Under the pieces are notes generated by a model. The model searched no databases and was not told the DNA's origin. It was given only the letters and a program-made list of their open reading frames with translations. Source: Pseudomonas sp. Irchel 3E20 (GTDB taxonomy: Bacteria > Pseudomonadota > Gammaproteobacteria > Pseudomonadales > Pseudomonadaceae). From it: 64,000 bases of DNA. Positions 24,688-35,810 of the stretch are shown here, one piece after another; positions within the stretch are counted from its first letter, which is position 1, and each line of letters begins with the position of its first letter. Position numbers and translations under genes: made by a program. Location of the stretch: the NCBI RefSeq assembly GCF_900187645.1, contig NZ_FYEE01000001.1, positions 682,001 through 746,000 of the forward strand, written 5' to 3'.

Positions 24688-25131
24688 ATGTCCCTGTCCA
24701 GTGTTTTTAACATCGCAGGTTCCGGCATGAGTGCCCAGACCACGCGCCTGAACACCGTCGCCAGTAACATCGCCAACGCCGAGACGGTCTCCTCGAGCAT
24801 CGACCAGACCTATCGCGCCCGTCACCCGGTGTTCGCCACCATGTTCCAGGGCGGCCAGAGCGGCGGCAGCGATTCGCTGTTCCAGAACCAGGACGCTGCC
24901 GGCCAGGGCGTGCAGGTGCTCGGCGTAGTCGAAGACCAGAGCAACCTGGATGCACGCTACGAACCCAACCATCCGTCCGCTGACGCCAAGGGCTATGTCT
25001 ATTACCCCAACGTCAACGTGGTCGAGGAAATGGCTGACATGATTTCCGCCAGTCGGTCCTTCCAGACCAACGCCGAAATGATGAATACCGCCAAAACCAT
25101 GATGCAGAAGGTCCTGACCCTGGGTCAGTGA
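24688..25131 (+). CDS. flgC: Flagellar proximal rod protein FlgC
   Basis: A 147-residue rod protein. The N-terminus contains SGMSAQTTRLNTVASNIANA and the C-terminus NVVEEMADMISASRSFQTNA, both signatures of axial flagellar proteins. It assembles with FlgB and FlgF in the proximal rod. Located between flgB and flgD. Confidence 0.95.
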   Translation: MSLSSVFNIAGSGMSAQTTRLNTVASNIANAETVSSSIDQTYRARHPVFATMFQGGQSGGSDSLFQNQDAAGQGVQVLGVVEDQSNLDARYEPNHPSADAKGYVYYPNVNVVEEMADMISASRSFQTNAEMMNTAKTMMQKVLTLGQ

Positions 25132-25146
25132 TAAGGGGCTACTCCT

Positions 25147-25860
25147 ATGAGCGTTAAGGACACCACCAGCGCCAACGCCTTCAATGACGTCGTCAACAAC
25201 GTCAAGAAGACCGGCGGCACCGACGGCGCCAACACGACCAAGAAGGCTGCCGACGGCACCGTCATGGGCAAGGATGCGTTCTTGCAGTTGCTGGTCACCC
25301 AATTGAAAAACCAGAACCCGCTGGAGCCCCAGGACAACGGCGCGTTCGTTGCCCAGTTGGCGCAGTTCAGCAGCCTGGAAGGCATCACCACCCTCAATGA
25401 CTCGGTGTCGTCGCTGTCCACCAGCTACAAGTCGTCCCAGGCCTTGCAGGCCTCGTCGCTGGTGGGCCGCTCGGTGATCGTGCAGACCGACACCTCGGTG
25501 GTCGACCCGGAAAAAGGCCTCACCGGTTCTCTGGTCGTCAGCAAGCCGATCAGCAACGCCACCATCACCGTCACCGACAAGGACGGCAAGGTCGTCAAGA
25601 CCATCGACATGGGCAGCCAGGTCGCTGGCAGCCCGACCTTTACCTGGGACGGTACCAACACGGCCGGTGAGAAAGTCGAGAAGGGCACCTACTCCTTCAA
25701 AGCCACCACCAAGACCGACGATGGCACCGTTGCCCTGCTGACCTCCCTGCCGGCGACCGTCAACAGCGTGACGCTGAGCCAGACCGGCGGCGAAATCATG
25801 CTTAACCTCGCTGGCCTGGGCGCCGTTGCCCTGTCCAAAGTCCAAACGATTGGTTTGTAG
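25147..25860 (+). CDS. flgD: Hook-capping protein FlgD
   Basis: A 237-residue protein with the FlgD N-terminal motif FLQLLVTQLKNQNPLEPQDN (about 40-59) and EFxxQLAQFSSLEG-type sequence, followed by a FlgD Tudor/Ig-like C-terminal region (ITVTDKDGKVVKTIDMG, then FTWDGTNTAGE). It caps the growing hook and guides FlgE polymerisation. Confidence 0.95.
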   Translation: MSVKDTTSANAFNDVVNNVKKTGGTDGANTTKKAADGTVMGKDAFLQLLVTQLKNQNPLEPQDNGAFVAQLAQFSSLEGITTLNDSVSSLSTSYKSSQALQASSLVGRSVIVQTDTSVVDPEKGLTGSLVVSKPISNATITVTDKDGKVVKTIDMGSQVAGSPTFTWDGTNTAGEKVEKGTYSFKATTKTDDGTVALLTSLPATVNSVTLSQTGGEIMLNLAGLGAVALSKVQTIGL

Positions 25861-25890
25861 AGCCGAATAACGCGGCACAAGGAGTGAGAT

Positions 25891-27219
25891 ATGTCTTTCA
25901 ACATTGGCCTCAGCGGTCTCTATGCATCCAACAAGCAACTGGACGTCACCGGTAACAACATCGCCAACGTCGCGACCACCGGTTTCAAGTCCTCTCGTGC
26001 GGAATTCCAGGACGTCTACTCGGCCCTGCGCCTGGGTAACGGCAGCAAGACCATCGGCAACGGCGTGAACTTGGCTAACGTGTCCCAGCAGTTCAGCCAG
26101 GGCGACGTGAACACTTCCGGCGGCATGCTGGACATGGCGATCCAGGGCGGCGGCTTCTTCACCCTGAGCACCAACGGCTCGCTGAGCTACACCCGCGCCG
26201 GCACGTTCCAGCGTGACAAGGAAGGCTTCGTCACCACCTCCGACGGTACCGGCCGCCTGCAAGGCTACGCCGTGGACGACGAAGGCAAGGTCGTCAAGGG
26301 TATTCTCACTGACCTGCGCATCGACCAGGCCAACCTGCCGCCCAAGGCGTCGAGCAAAGTCGACTCCACCAGTAACCTCAAGTCCACCAGTGACGTCATC
26401 AACCAGACCGACATTCCGTTCGATCCGAGTAACCTCAAGTCCTTCACTGAGCAGTTCAGCACCACCATCTACGACACCCAGGGTAACTCCCACCCGATGG
26501 ACCAGTACGTGGTCAAGACCGGCTCCAACACCTGGAAGACCTACACCCTGATCGATGGCCGCAACCCTAACGGCTCGCCGGTGACCGGCACAGGCGCCCA
26601 GGCACCGGTGGCTTCGACCATGTCCTTCGACACCGCTGGCGAACTGACGGGCATCGTCACTCCACCTAGCACCGCCTCCAATACCACCCTGACCATCCCG
26701 GGTACCGGTACCGGCGCCTGGGTGCCCAGCGTCATGGTCGGCGGTGTGTGGACCCCCAACGGCGCGGCCGCCAACCCCGATGGCATTGCCATCAACATGG
26801 CCAGCATCACCCAGTACAACTCAGTGACCTACCGCAACCCGCCGGTCACCGACGGCTACGCCACCGGCGAAATCACCGGGCTGAAAATCGACGGCAATGG
26901 CGTGATGTTCGCCAACTTCAGCAACCAGCAAAGCAAGGCCATTGGCCAGTTGGCCCTGGCCAGCTTCAACAACGAACAGGGCCTGCAACCGGCGGGTGGC
27001 ACAAGCTGGAAAGAAACCTTCGCCTCGGGCCAGCCAGGCTATGACACTCCGCAGACCGGCACCCTGGGCACCATCGTGGCCGGTAACCTGGAAGGCTCCA
27101 ACGTCAACCTGACCAACGAGTTGGTGGACCTTATCAAGGCGCAGAGCAACTACCAGGCCAACGCCAAGACCATCTCCACCCAGAGCACCATCATGCAGAC
27201 CATCATCCAGATGACCTGA
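25891..27219 (+). CDS. flgE: Flagellar hook protein FlgE
   Basis: A 442-residue hook subunit. The N-terminus FNIGLSGLYASNKQLDVTGN leads into NIANVATTGFKSSRAEF; the C-terminus has GNLEGSNVNLTNELVDLIKA and NYQANAKTISTQS. The middle is the variable surface domain. An intrinsic terminator follows, so the operon ends here; flgF is not downstream. Confidence 0.96.
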   Translation: MSFNIGLSGLYASNKQLDVTGNNIANVATTGFKSSRAEFQDVYSALRLGNGSKTIGNGVNLANVSQQFSQGDVNTSGGMLDMAIQGGGFFTLSTNGSLSYTRAGTFQRDKEGFVTTSDGTGRLQGYAVDDEGKVVKGILTDLRIDQANLPPKASSKVDSTSNLKSTSDVINQTDIPFDPSNLKSFTEQFSTTIYDTQGNSHPMDQYVVKTGSNTWKTYTLIDGRNPNGSPVTGTGAQAPVASTMSFDTAGELTGIVTPPSTASNTTLTIPGTGTGAWVPSVMVGGVWTPNGAAANPDGIAINMASITQYNSVTYRNPPVTDGYATGEITGLKIDGNGVMFANFSNQQSKAIGQLALASFNNEQGLQPAGGTSWKETFASGQPGYDTPQTGTLGTIVAGNLEGSNVNLTNELVDLIKAQSNYQANAKTISTQSTIMQTIIQMT

Positions 27220-27238
27220 TAGCGGTTCGCGCTCTACC

Positions 27239-27267
27239 AAAAGCCCCTCGAAAGAGGGGCTTTTTTG
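27239..27267 (+). terminator. Terminator after flgE
   Basis: AAAAGCCCCTC / GAGGGGCTTTTTT with a short GAAA loop, 20 nt after the stop codon. Confidence 0.9.
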
Positions 27268-27268
27268 T

Positions 27269-27350
27269 GTGTGGGAGCGAGCAAGCCCGCACAGTTTTGG
27301 GAACGCGTTCACCGGGGCATTTCTGTGGGAGCGAGCCTGTTCGCAATGGC
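27269..27350. repeat. Two degenerate REP units
   Basis: GTGTGGGAGCGAGCAAGCCC at about 27269 and TGTGGGAGCGAGCCTGTTCGC at about 27324 are same-orientation variants of the REP unit seen elsewhere in the window. Confidence 0.6.
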
Positions 27351-27408
27351 GCCCCCCCGACTGCGCCGCTCATCTGCCACGGCACCAGCGGGTTACTCCA
27401 CACAAAAG

Positions 27409-27446
27409 AAAACCCCCGGCAAACCAAAAGTCTGTCGGGGGTTTTT
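27409..27446 (-). terminator. Terminator of nrdA
   Basis: AAAACCCCCG (27409-27418) pairs with CGGGGGTTTT (27436-27445). On the minus strand it follows the nrdA stop by about 35 nt and ends in Ts. Confidence 0.75.
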
Positions 27447-27479
27447 CAGTCAGCGCCTGGCGGGGCTGGACGGCTCAGC

Positions 27480-30374
<2,895 letters not shown>

Positions 30375-31109
30375 GGGTGTCTCCACGTTCTCTATGTTTG
30401 TTGGGGCACCGTCTTGGTGCCCACCGTTCCGTCCTGAAGCACTACAACCGGCGAGGCCGGGCATAACCACTTCGGGACAGGAGGAAGGCGCTCTTGCGGG
30501 CGTCGCTTCCATGCCGAAGTCTTGGGTTCCAAGCCGCAAGGCGCGAAACCGTTTTGCGATGGATGACAGATTCTCTACTGCAACACCCGTACCGCTTTGG
30601 CCGTGGTTGGCTGCAAAGCGGTGGCCATCCGCAGACGCGGTTTGGTCTTCTGAAATGACGATTGGTTCAACCAAACGCAAGCAAGAAAAGCACTTGAGTT
30701 TCTTGTCTGAACTGTGTTTGGTTTTTGTCTCGAAACCCCATATGTAGGGTTTTTCGGCGCGCGAGCTACAAGATAATGCGTTTGGGTGGATGATTGCAAC
30801 GTGATACCTGTGGATAAAGCTGTGCGTAAATTGTGTATGAAAGACGTATTCGTCCTGTAGGCCGCGTCGCTGCTGGACTGCGCCGTTTGTCACTGTTTTT
30901 TACCGCCGGAAATAGCCTTGGGCGGATTTTTGCGGGCGCGAACCCTATCACAAAAAAGGGTACTTACCGAGCCCATTTGCCCGCTTGTCTTTAGCCGCGC
31001 AGGCGTTGCTACAATCGCCCGTTCGATTCGCTGTCTTATCCGCCCCAAACATTACAAAAAGACGGGCGGATCCTTCCTTTATCAGTGTTTTTGGCAAGCA
31101 GAGGTCCCC
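30375..31109. other. Long divergent intergenic region between nrdA and the RstA-like gene
   Basis: 735 nt without a supported gene. The nrdA side (30375-30700) is GC-rich with several short inverted repeats (for example GGCACC/GGTGCC near 30405) and looks like a long 5' leader. I compared it with the B12 riboswitch consensus from memory and saw no match. The right part (about 30980-31100) carries the promoter of the two-component operon. Confidence 0.5.
30733..30753 (-). promoter_or_regulatory. Possible NrdR-type box
   Basis: AAACCCCATATGTAGGGTTT is an imperfect palindrome in the nrdA upstream region, about 360 nt from the start codon. Its shape is like NrdR boxes, but the match is loose and I see no clear second box one or two helical turns away. 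Confidence 0.25.
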
Positions 31110-31835
31110 GTGGAGCAAGAAGCGTGGCAGGTATTGATTGTCGAGGACGACCAGCGTCTGGCTGAGTTGACCCGTGATTACCTGGAAAGCAATGGATTGC
31201 GTGTCGCCATCGAGGGCAACGGCGCCCTGGCCGCCGCCCGGATCATCGCCGAGCAACCGGACCTGGTGATCCTCGACCTGATGCTGCCCGGCGAGGATGG
31301 CCTGAGCATCTGCCGCAAGGTGCGCGACCGCTATGAAGGACCGATCCTGATGCTCACCGCCCGTGCCGACGACATGGACCAGGTGTTGGGCCTGGACCTG
31401 GGCGCCGACGACTACGTGTGCAAACCCGTGCGCCCGCGCTTGTTGCTGGCGCGCATCCAGGCGTTGCTGCGCCGCAGCGAAGCGCCGGAGCCAGCGGCCC
31501 CGGAAAAACCCCGGCGCCTGCAATTCGGCCCGTTGGTGGTGGACCACGCCTTGCGCGAGGCTTGGCTGAGCGACGCCGGCATCGAATTGACCAGCGCCGA
31601 GTTCGACCTGCTGTGGCTGCTGGTGGCCAACGCCGGACGCATCCTCTCGCGCGAGGAAATCTTCACCGCCCTGCGCGGCATCGGCTATGACGGCCAGGAC
31701 CGCTCCATCGACGTGCGCATCTCGCGCATCCGCCCCAAAATCGGCGACGACCCCATCCACCCGCGGCTGATTAAGACCATCCGCAGCAAAGGCTACTTGT
31801 TCGTTCCCGAAGCCTGCGTAGACATGCCGCTGTGA
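31110..31835 (+). CDS. rstA: OmpR-family response regulator, RstA-like
   Basis: 241 residues from a GTG at 31110 with AGAGG upstream. Receiver domain: VLIVEDDQRLAEL, phospho-site LVILDLMLPGEDGL (D near 55), MLTARADD and the YVCKPVRP lysine. The winged-helix output (about 140-235) ends with RSIDVRISRIRPKIGDDPIHPRLIKTIRSKGYLF. The stop overlaps the kinase gene by 4 nt. Divergent placement beside nrdA is conserved in pseudomonads. The stimulus is unknown; the RstA name reflects similarity of architecture. Confidence 0.88.
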   Translation: MEQEAWQVLIVEDDQRLAELTRDYLESNGLRVAIEGNGALAAARIIAEQPDLVILDLMLPGEDGLSICRKVRDRYEGPILMLTARADDMDQVLGLDLGADDYVCKPVRPRLLLARIQALLRRSEAPEPAAPEKPRRLQFGPLVVDHALREAWLSDAGIELTSAEFDLLWLLVANAGRILSREEIFTALRGIGYDGQDRSIDVRISRIRPKIGDDPIHPRLIKTIRSKGYLFVPEACVDMPL

Positions 31836-33439
31836 ACTCCATCTTCCTGCGCATCTACGGCGGCATGTGCGCGGCGCTGATCCTGGTGGCGGTGCTCGGC
31901 GTGCTGGCGCTGCACCTGCTCAACCAGGCCCGCGGCGAGCAGTACCGCGAACGCCTGGCCCACGGCACGTTCTCCCTGATGGCCGACAACCTGCAACCGA
32001 TGAACGAGTTCGAGCGCCGCCGCGCCGTGACCATGTGGGAGCGCCTGTTGGGCATCCCGCTGAAGTTGCAGACCTTCGCCGACACCGACCTGGACCTCGG
32101 CCAGCGCAACCGTATCCTGCGCGGCCAGGCGCTGGTGGAGCAAACCGGGCCGCACGCGGCGCGGGTTTATCGGCTGGTCAGCCAGAAGGAGCAACTGGTG
32201 CTCACCGGCGAGGTGCTGCAGATCAGCGAGCAACTGGCGCGGGCCACCATCTACCTGCTGGCCGATGAACTGGTGCGCTACCCCGTGGCCGAGCAGCCCC
32301 AGCGCCTAGCGGCTCTCAAACGCGACAAGGGCTTTGGCTTCGACATGCACCTGGTTGACCTGGAGCAGGCCGACATGGACGAAGACCAGCGCCGCCGCGT
32401 GGCCGAAGGCGACACGGTGATGGCCCTGGGCAAGGGCGGCGATTCGATCCGCGTGTTCGCCGGCATGGTCGGCACGCCCTGGGTACTGGAAATCGGCCCG
32501 CTGTACCAGATGAACCCCTACCCGGTGGAGTGGTTGGTGCTGATTGCCGCCCTGGGCCTGAGCTTGATCGGCTTGATCGTGTACCTGCTGGTGCGTCAGT
32601 TGGAACGCCGCCTCAGTGGCCTGGAGTCAGCGGCCACGCGCATCGCCCAGGGCAGCCTGGAAACCCGCGTGCCGGCCCGTGGCGCTGACTCGGTGGGGCG
32701 CTTGGCCGCGGCGTTCAACGGCATGGCCGAGCACTTGCAGCGCCTGCTGGCCATTCAGCGTGAACTGGTGCGGGCGGTGTCCCACGAGTTGCGCACCCCG
32801 GTGGCGCGCTTGCGCTTCGGCCTGGAGATGATCGCCTCGGCCGCCACGCCTGCGGCCCGCGACAAGTACATGGACGGCATGGACAACGACATCCAGGACC
32901 TGGACCGCTTGGTGGATGAAATGCTCACCTACGCGCGCCTGGAGCAGGGCTCGCCGGTGCTCGACTTCCAGCGAGTGGACCTCGATGCCCTGGTCAACCA
33001 GGTGATCGAAGAACTGGCGCCGCTGCGGGCCAACGTCAAGGTCCGGCGTGGCTTGTGCCTGTCGGCCGCCAACTGCGACGACGCCTGGGTCGAGGCCGAG
33101 CCGCGCTACCTGCACCGCGCCTTGCAGAACCTGGTGGGCAACGCCATGCGCCATGCCGAGGGGCAGGTGTCCATCAGCTATCAGGTGGGCCAGCAACGCT
33201 GCCGCATCGACGTCGAAGACGACGGGCCGGGCGTGCCGGAAAGTGCCTGGGAGCGGATCTTCACCCCGTTCCTGCGCCTGGACGACAGCCGCACCCGGGC
33301 CTCGGGCGGCCATGGCTTGGGCCTGTCCATCGTGCGCCGGATCATCCACTGGCACGGCGGCCGGGCGCTAATCAGCAAAAGCAAAAGCCTCGGCGGCGCG
33401 TGCTTCAGCCTGAGCTGGCCGCGGCATCAGGAGAAGTAG
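31832..33439 (+). CDS. rstB: Sensor histidine kinase, RstB-like
   Basis: A 535-residue membrane kinase: TM1 at about 8-28, a periplasmic domain to about 228, TM2 at about 229-253, then HAMP, HisKA with AVSHELRTP (H318), and an HATPase domain with NLVGNAMRHA (N box), VEDDGPGVP and GGHGLGLSIVRRI. It partners the RstA-like regulator in a 4-nt-overlap operon. Confidence 0.9.
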   Translation: MNSIFLRIYGGMCAALILVAVLGVLALHLLNQARGEQYRERLAHGTFSLMADNLQPMNEFERRRAVTMWERLLGIPLKLQTFADTDLDLGQRNRILRGQALVEQTGPHAARVYRLVSQKEQLVLTGEVLQISEQLARATIYLLADELVRYPVAEQPQRLAALKRDKGFGFDMHLVDLEQADMDEDQRRRVAEGDTVMALGKGGDSIRVFAGMVGTPWVLEIGPLYQMNPYPVEWLVLIAALGLSLIGLIVYLLVRQLERRLSGLESAATRIAQGSLETRVPARGADSVGRLAAAFNGMAEHLQRLLAIQRELVRAVSHELRTPVARLRFGLEMIASAATPAARDKYMDGMDNDIQDLDRLVDEMLTYARLEQGSPVLDFQRVDLDALVNQVIEELAPLRANVKVRRGLCLSAANCDDAWVEAEPRYLHRALQNLVGNAMRHAEGQVSISYQVGQQRCRIDVEDDGPGVPESAWERIFTPFLRLDDSRTRASGGHGLGLSIVRRIIHWHGGRALISKSKSLGGACFSLSWPRHQEK

Positions 33440-33442
33440 CAA

Positions 33443-33501
33443 GCGGGCTTGCCAGCGATGGCGGTCTCAAGATCGCCCTCGCGGGCGAGCCCGCTCCCAC
33501 A
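33443..33501. repeat. REP pair (REPIN-like)
   Basis: GCGGGCTTGCCAGCGATGGC and its inverted partner GCGGGCGAGCCCGCTCCCAC face each other around a short AAGATCGCCC spacer, immediately downstream of the RstB-like gene. Confidence 0.6.
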
Positions 33502-33582
33502 CAAATAGTTTCCACCCCATAAACGCAGCTCAGGCCACACAAAAGCAGTTCCCCCATTCAGCCCGCGCGCATCAGGACGATG

Positions 33583-34308
33583 TCAGGCCTCAACCCCCAC
33601 CAAACTCAGCAACTGCCCATCCGCCACACAAAACTGCCCGTCCAGTTCGCGGCCGTGGTGCCAGTCGCCGGACAGGTCGGTGAGCAGGCGCAGGCGCACG
33701 TGGCCGCTGCGGTCCCAGGCCAGCACTTGGGCATGCTCGAAGTAGAAGCGCTGGCGCACGATGGGGTAGAGGGCCTTGAACAGGCTTTCCTTGGCCGAGA
33801 AGGTCAGGGTCACCAGCAGGGCGATATCCTCGGCGGGGCCGGCGGCCATGCGCTTGAGTTCTTCACCGGTGAGGATTTCCCCGGCCAGGCGTCGCGCCCG
33901 CTCCTCGTCCAGCAGGTTTTCCAGGTCCATGCCCAGGCCTTGCCAGTGTTCCTTGCGCGCGACGATTGCTGCCGCCCGGCCCGTGCCGTGGGTGATCGAG
34001 CCGCACAGGTGCGCCGGCCACACCGGGGCACGGTCCTCGCCAATGGCCGGCACGCAGTCCAGGCCGTCGAGCCGGTGCAGGGCGGCGCGGGCGCACAGGC
34101 GCCCGGCGAGGAATTCGGCCTGGCGCTTGGCCACCGAGCGTTGGATGCTCGGCGGCGCGGCGATGGCGCTGCGCTGGAAGTCGTCGCCGGCCAGGTGCGC
34201 CGGGTCGAACCGGGTGCTCAGCAGCACGGTATGCGCCAGGGGGACGGGCAGCGGCCAATGGTCGTCGAGGGGGGAGCAGCAGGCGGGGAGGGTGTGGGTG
34301 GCGTTCAT
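33583..34308 (-). CDS. pcpS: 4'-phosphopantetheinyl transferase PcpS
   Basis: A 241-residue Sfp/EntD-family enzyme. Signature residues: GMDLENLLDE (Mg-binding Asp and Glu, about 124-133) and TFSAKESLFKALYP (about 167-180), with an N-terminal basic KRQAEFLAGRLCARAAL helix typical of EntD-type proteins. It transfers phosphopantetheine from CoA to carrier proteins; in Pseudomonas a single PcpS serves both fatty acid and siderophore synthesis. Confidence 0.9.
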   Translation of the reverse strand: MNATHTLPACCSPLDDHWPLPVPLAHTVLLSTRFDPAHLAGDDFQRSAIAAPPSIQRSVAKRQAEFLAGRLCARAALHRLDGLDCVPAIGEDRAPVWPAHLCGSITHGTGRAAAIVARKEHWQGLGMDLENLLDEERARRLAGEILTGEELKRMAAGPAEDIALLVTLTFSAKESLFKALYPIVRQRFYFEHAQVLAWDRSGHVRLRLLTDLSGDWHHGRELDGQFCVADGQLLSLVGVEA

Positions 34309-34355
34309 CGCGGCATTTTGCCCCGGTTGCCCCGGTGCTGGGTAGTGCAGGTTTG

Positions 34356-34411
34356 GTTCAGCCCAGGTTCAGCAGGCGTTCAGGGGCAGTTCAGGGGCCG
34401 TTGGTTACTGT
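34356..34411 (+). promoter_or_regulatory. PhoP box array and -10 of the oprH-phoPQ operon
   Basis: GTTCAG occurs at 34356, 34367, 34378 and 34389, exactly every 11 bp, with a degenerate fifth copy (GTTGGT) at 34400. This is two tandem PhoP boxes or one extended array. A -10-like TACTGT lies at 34406-34411, 44 nt upstream of oprH. Confidence 0.8.
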
Positions 34412-34454
34412 AGCGACGTCCCCAAACAGCGCACCGCGCAACAGGAAAACCACT

Positions 34455-35057
34455 ATGACGACTTTCAAGAAGTTGATTCTGGCCTTCACCGTTCTGGGCG
34501 CCAGCGCCATGGTCCAGGCTGGCGACAGCAATTTCGCCAGCCTGACCCTGGGCCAGACCAGCGACAAAGTGAAGAAATCCGGCTCCCTGGACCGCCACCT
34601 GGGCAGCCCCAACGCCGATGGCGTGATCGGCAAGGACACCACTTGGGGCCTGCGCCTCGGTCAGCAGAACAGCGAAGGCCGCTACTACGCCACCTACGAC
34701 AACGTCTCCGGCTCCCACAATGGCCTGAAATTGCGCCAGGAAAACCTGCTGGGCAGTTACGACAAATTCCTGCCGGTCACCGCCAGCACCCAATTGTTCG
34801 GCGGCGCCACCGCCGGCCTGACCAAACTGACCCAGGATTCCCCCGGCATGAGCCGCGACAGCGACATCGGCTACGCTGTGGGCGTGCAGGCCGGCGTCTT
34901 GCAGCAAGTTTCGCAAAACACCTCGGTGGAACTGGGTTACCGTTACCTGCGCAGCAATGCCAGCACCGAAGTGAGCGAGCGCGGCGTGGGCAAACAAGGC
35001 TCCCTGAGCCTGACCAGCAGCGCGCAGACCTACCTGTCGGCCAACTACGCATTCTAA
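34455..35057 (+). CDS. oprH: Outer membrane protein OprH
   Basis: A 200-residue outer-membrane protein. Signal peptide MTTFKKLILAFTVLGASAM, cleaved after QA (about 22), then alternating beta-strands (YYATYDNVSG, VELGYRYLRS) ending with a C-terminal aromatic, YLSANYAF. OprH is a small slow porin-like barrel that binds LPS under low Mg2+. AGGA precedes the ATG. It is the first gene of oprH-phoP-phoQ. Confidence 0.92.
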   Translation: MTTFKKLILAFTVLGASAMVQAGDSNFASLTLGQTSDKVKKSGSLDRHLGSPNADGVIGKDTTWGLRLGQQNSEGRYYATYDNVSGSHNGLKLRQENLLGSYDKFLPVTASTQLFGGATAGLTKLTQDSPGMSRDSDIGYAVGVQAGVLQQVSQNTSVELGYRYLRSNASTEVSERGVGKQGSLSLTSSAQTYLSANYAF

Positions 35058-35132
35058 GTACAGGTCGCAACGCCGGGCGCCGGGCCACCTGCGCCCGGCG
35101 CCCGTGCATCGGTCCAAGAGGTGAGGCCCCCC

Positions 35133-35810
35133 ATGAAACTGCTGGTCGTCGAAGACGAAGCGCTGCTGCGCCATCATTTGTACACCCGGCTCAGCGACAG
35201 CGGCCATGTGGTCGAGGCCGTGGCCAATGCCGAGGAGGCGCTGTACCAGATCGAGCAGTTCAACCACGACCTGGCGGTGATCGACCTCGGCCTGCCGGGC
35301 CTGGGTGGGTTGGACCTGATCCGCCAGTTGCGGGCGGCCGGCAAGAGCTTCCCGATCCTGATCCTCACCGCCCGCGGTAACTGGCAGGACAAGGTCGAAG
35401 GCTTGGCCGCCGGGGCCGACGACTACCTGGTCAAGCCGTTCCAGTTCGAGGAGCTGGAGGCGCGTCTCAATGCGTTGCTGCGCCGCTCCAGCGGCTTTAC
35501 CCAATCCACCATCACCGCCGGGCCGCTGCTGCTGGACCTCAACCGTAAGCAGGCATCCCTCGATGACCAACCCCTGGGCCTGACCGCTTACGAGTACCGC
35601 ATCCTCGAATACCTGATGCGCCACCATCAGCAAGTGGTGGCCAAGGATCGCCTGATGGAGCAGCTCTACCCGGACGACGACGATCGCGACCCCAATGTCA
35701 TCGAAGTGCTGGTGGGGCGCCTGCGCCGCAAACTGGAGGCGCCCAACGGCTTTAAACCCATCGACACCGTGCGCGGCCTGGGCTACCTGTTCACCGAGCG
35801 CTGCCGATGA
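35133..35810 (+). CDS. phoP: Response regulator PhoP
   Basis: A 225-residue OmpR-family regulator. N-terminus MKLLVVEDEALLRHHLYTRL, phospho-site AVIDLGLPGLGGLD (about D51), LTARGNWQDKVEGLAAGADD, KPFQFEELEARL, and a winged-helix C-terminus ending TVRGLGYLFTERCR. It is strongly PhoP-like, including the Pseudomonas-typical TARGNWQDK. It controls Mg2+ adaptation and polycation resistance. The start codon at 35133 follows AAGAGGTGAGG; the next gene overlaps by 4 nt. Confidence 0.95.
   Translation: MKLLVVEDEALLRHHLYTRLSDSGHVVEAVANAEEALYQIEQFNHDLAVIDLGLPGLGGLDLIRQLRAAGKSFPILILTARGNWQDKVEGLAAGADDYLVKPFQFEELEARLNALLRRSSGFTQSTITAGPLLLDLNRKQASLDDQPLGLTAYEYRILEYLMRHHQQVVAKDRLMEQLYPDDDDRDPNVIEVLVGRLRRKLEAPNGFKPIDTVRGLGYLFTERCR

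Noticed and set aside
24595..26493. 632-codon open frame antisense to flgB-flgE
   Set aside because: Shadow of GC-rich coding sequence; low-complexity V/G/D/L-rich product, no ribosome site, and four clear genes on the other strand.
30400..30700. Cobalamin riboswitch before nrdA
   Set aside because: The B12-box consensus was not seen on either strand, and class Ia reductase does not use B12.
30375..30893. In-frame 173-codon extension upstream of nrdA
   Set aside because: A good ribosome site and a conserved-length start lie at 30374; the extension has no domain and crosses the promoter region.
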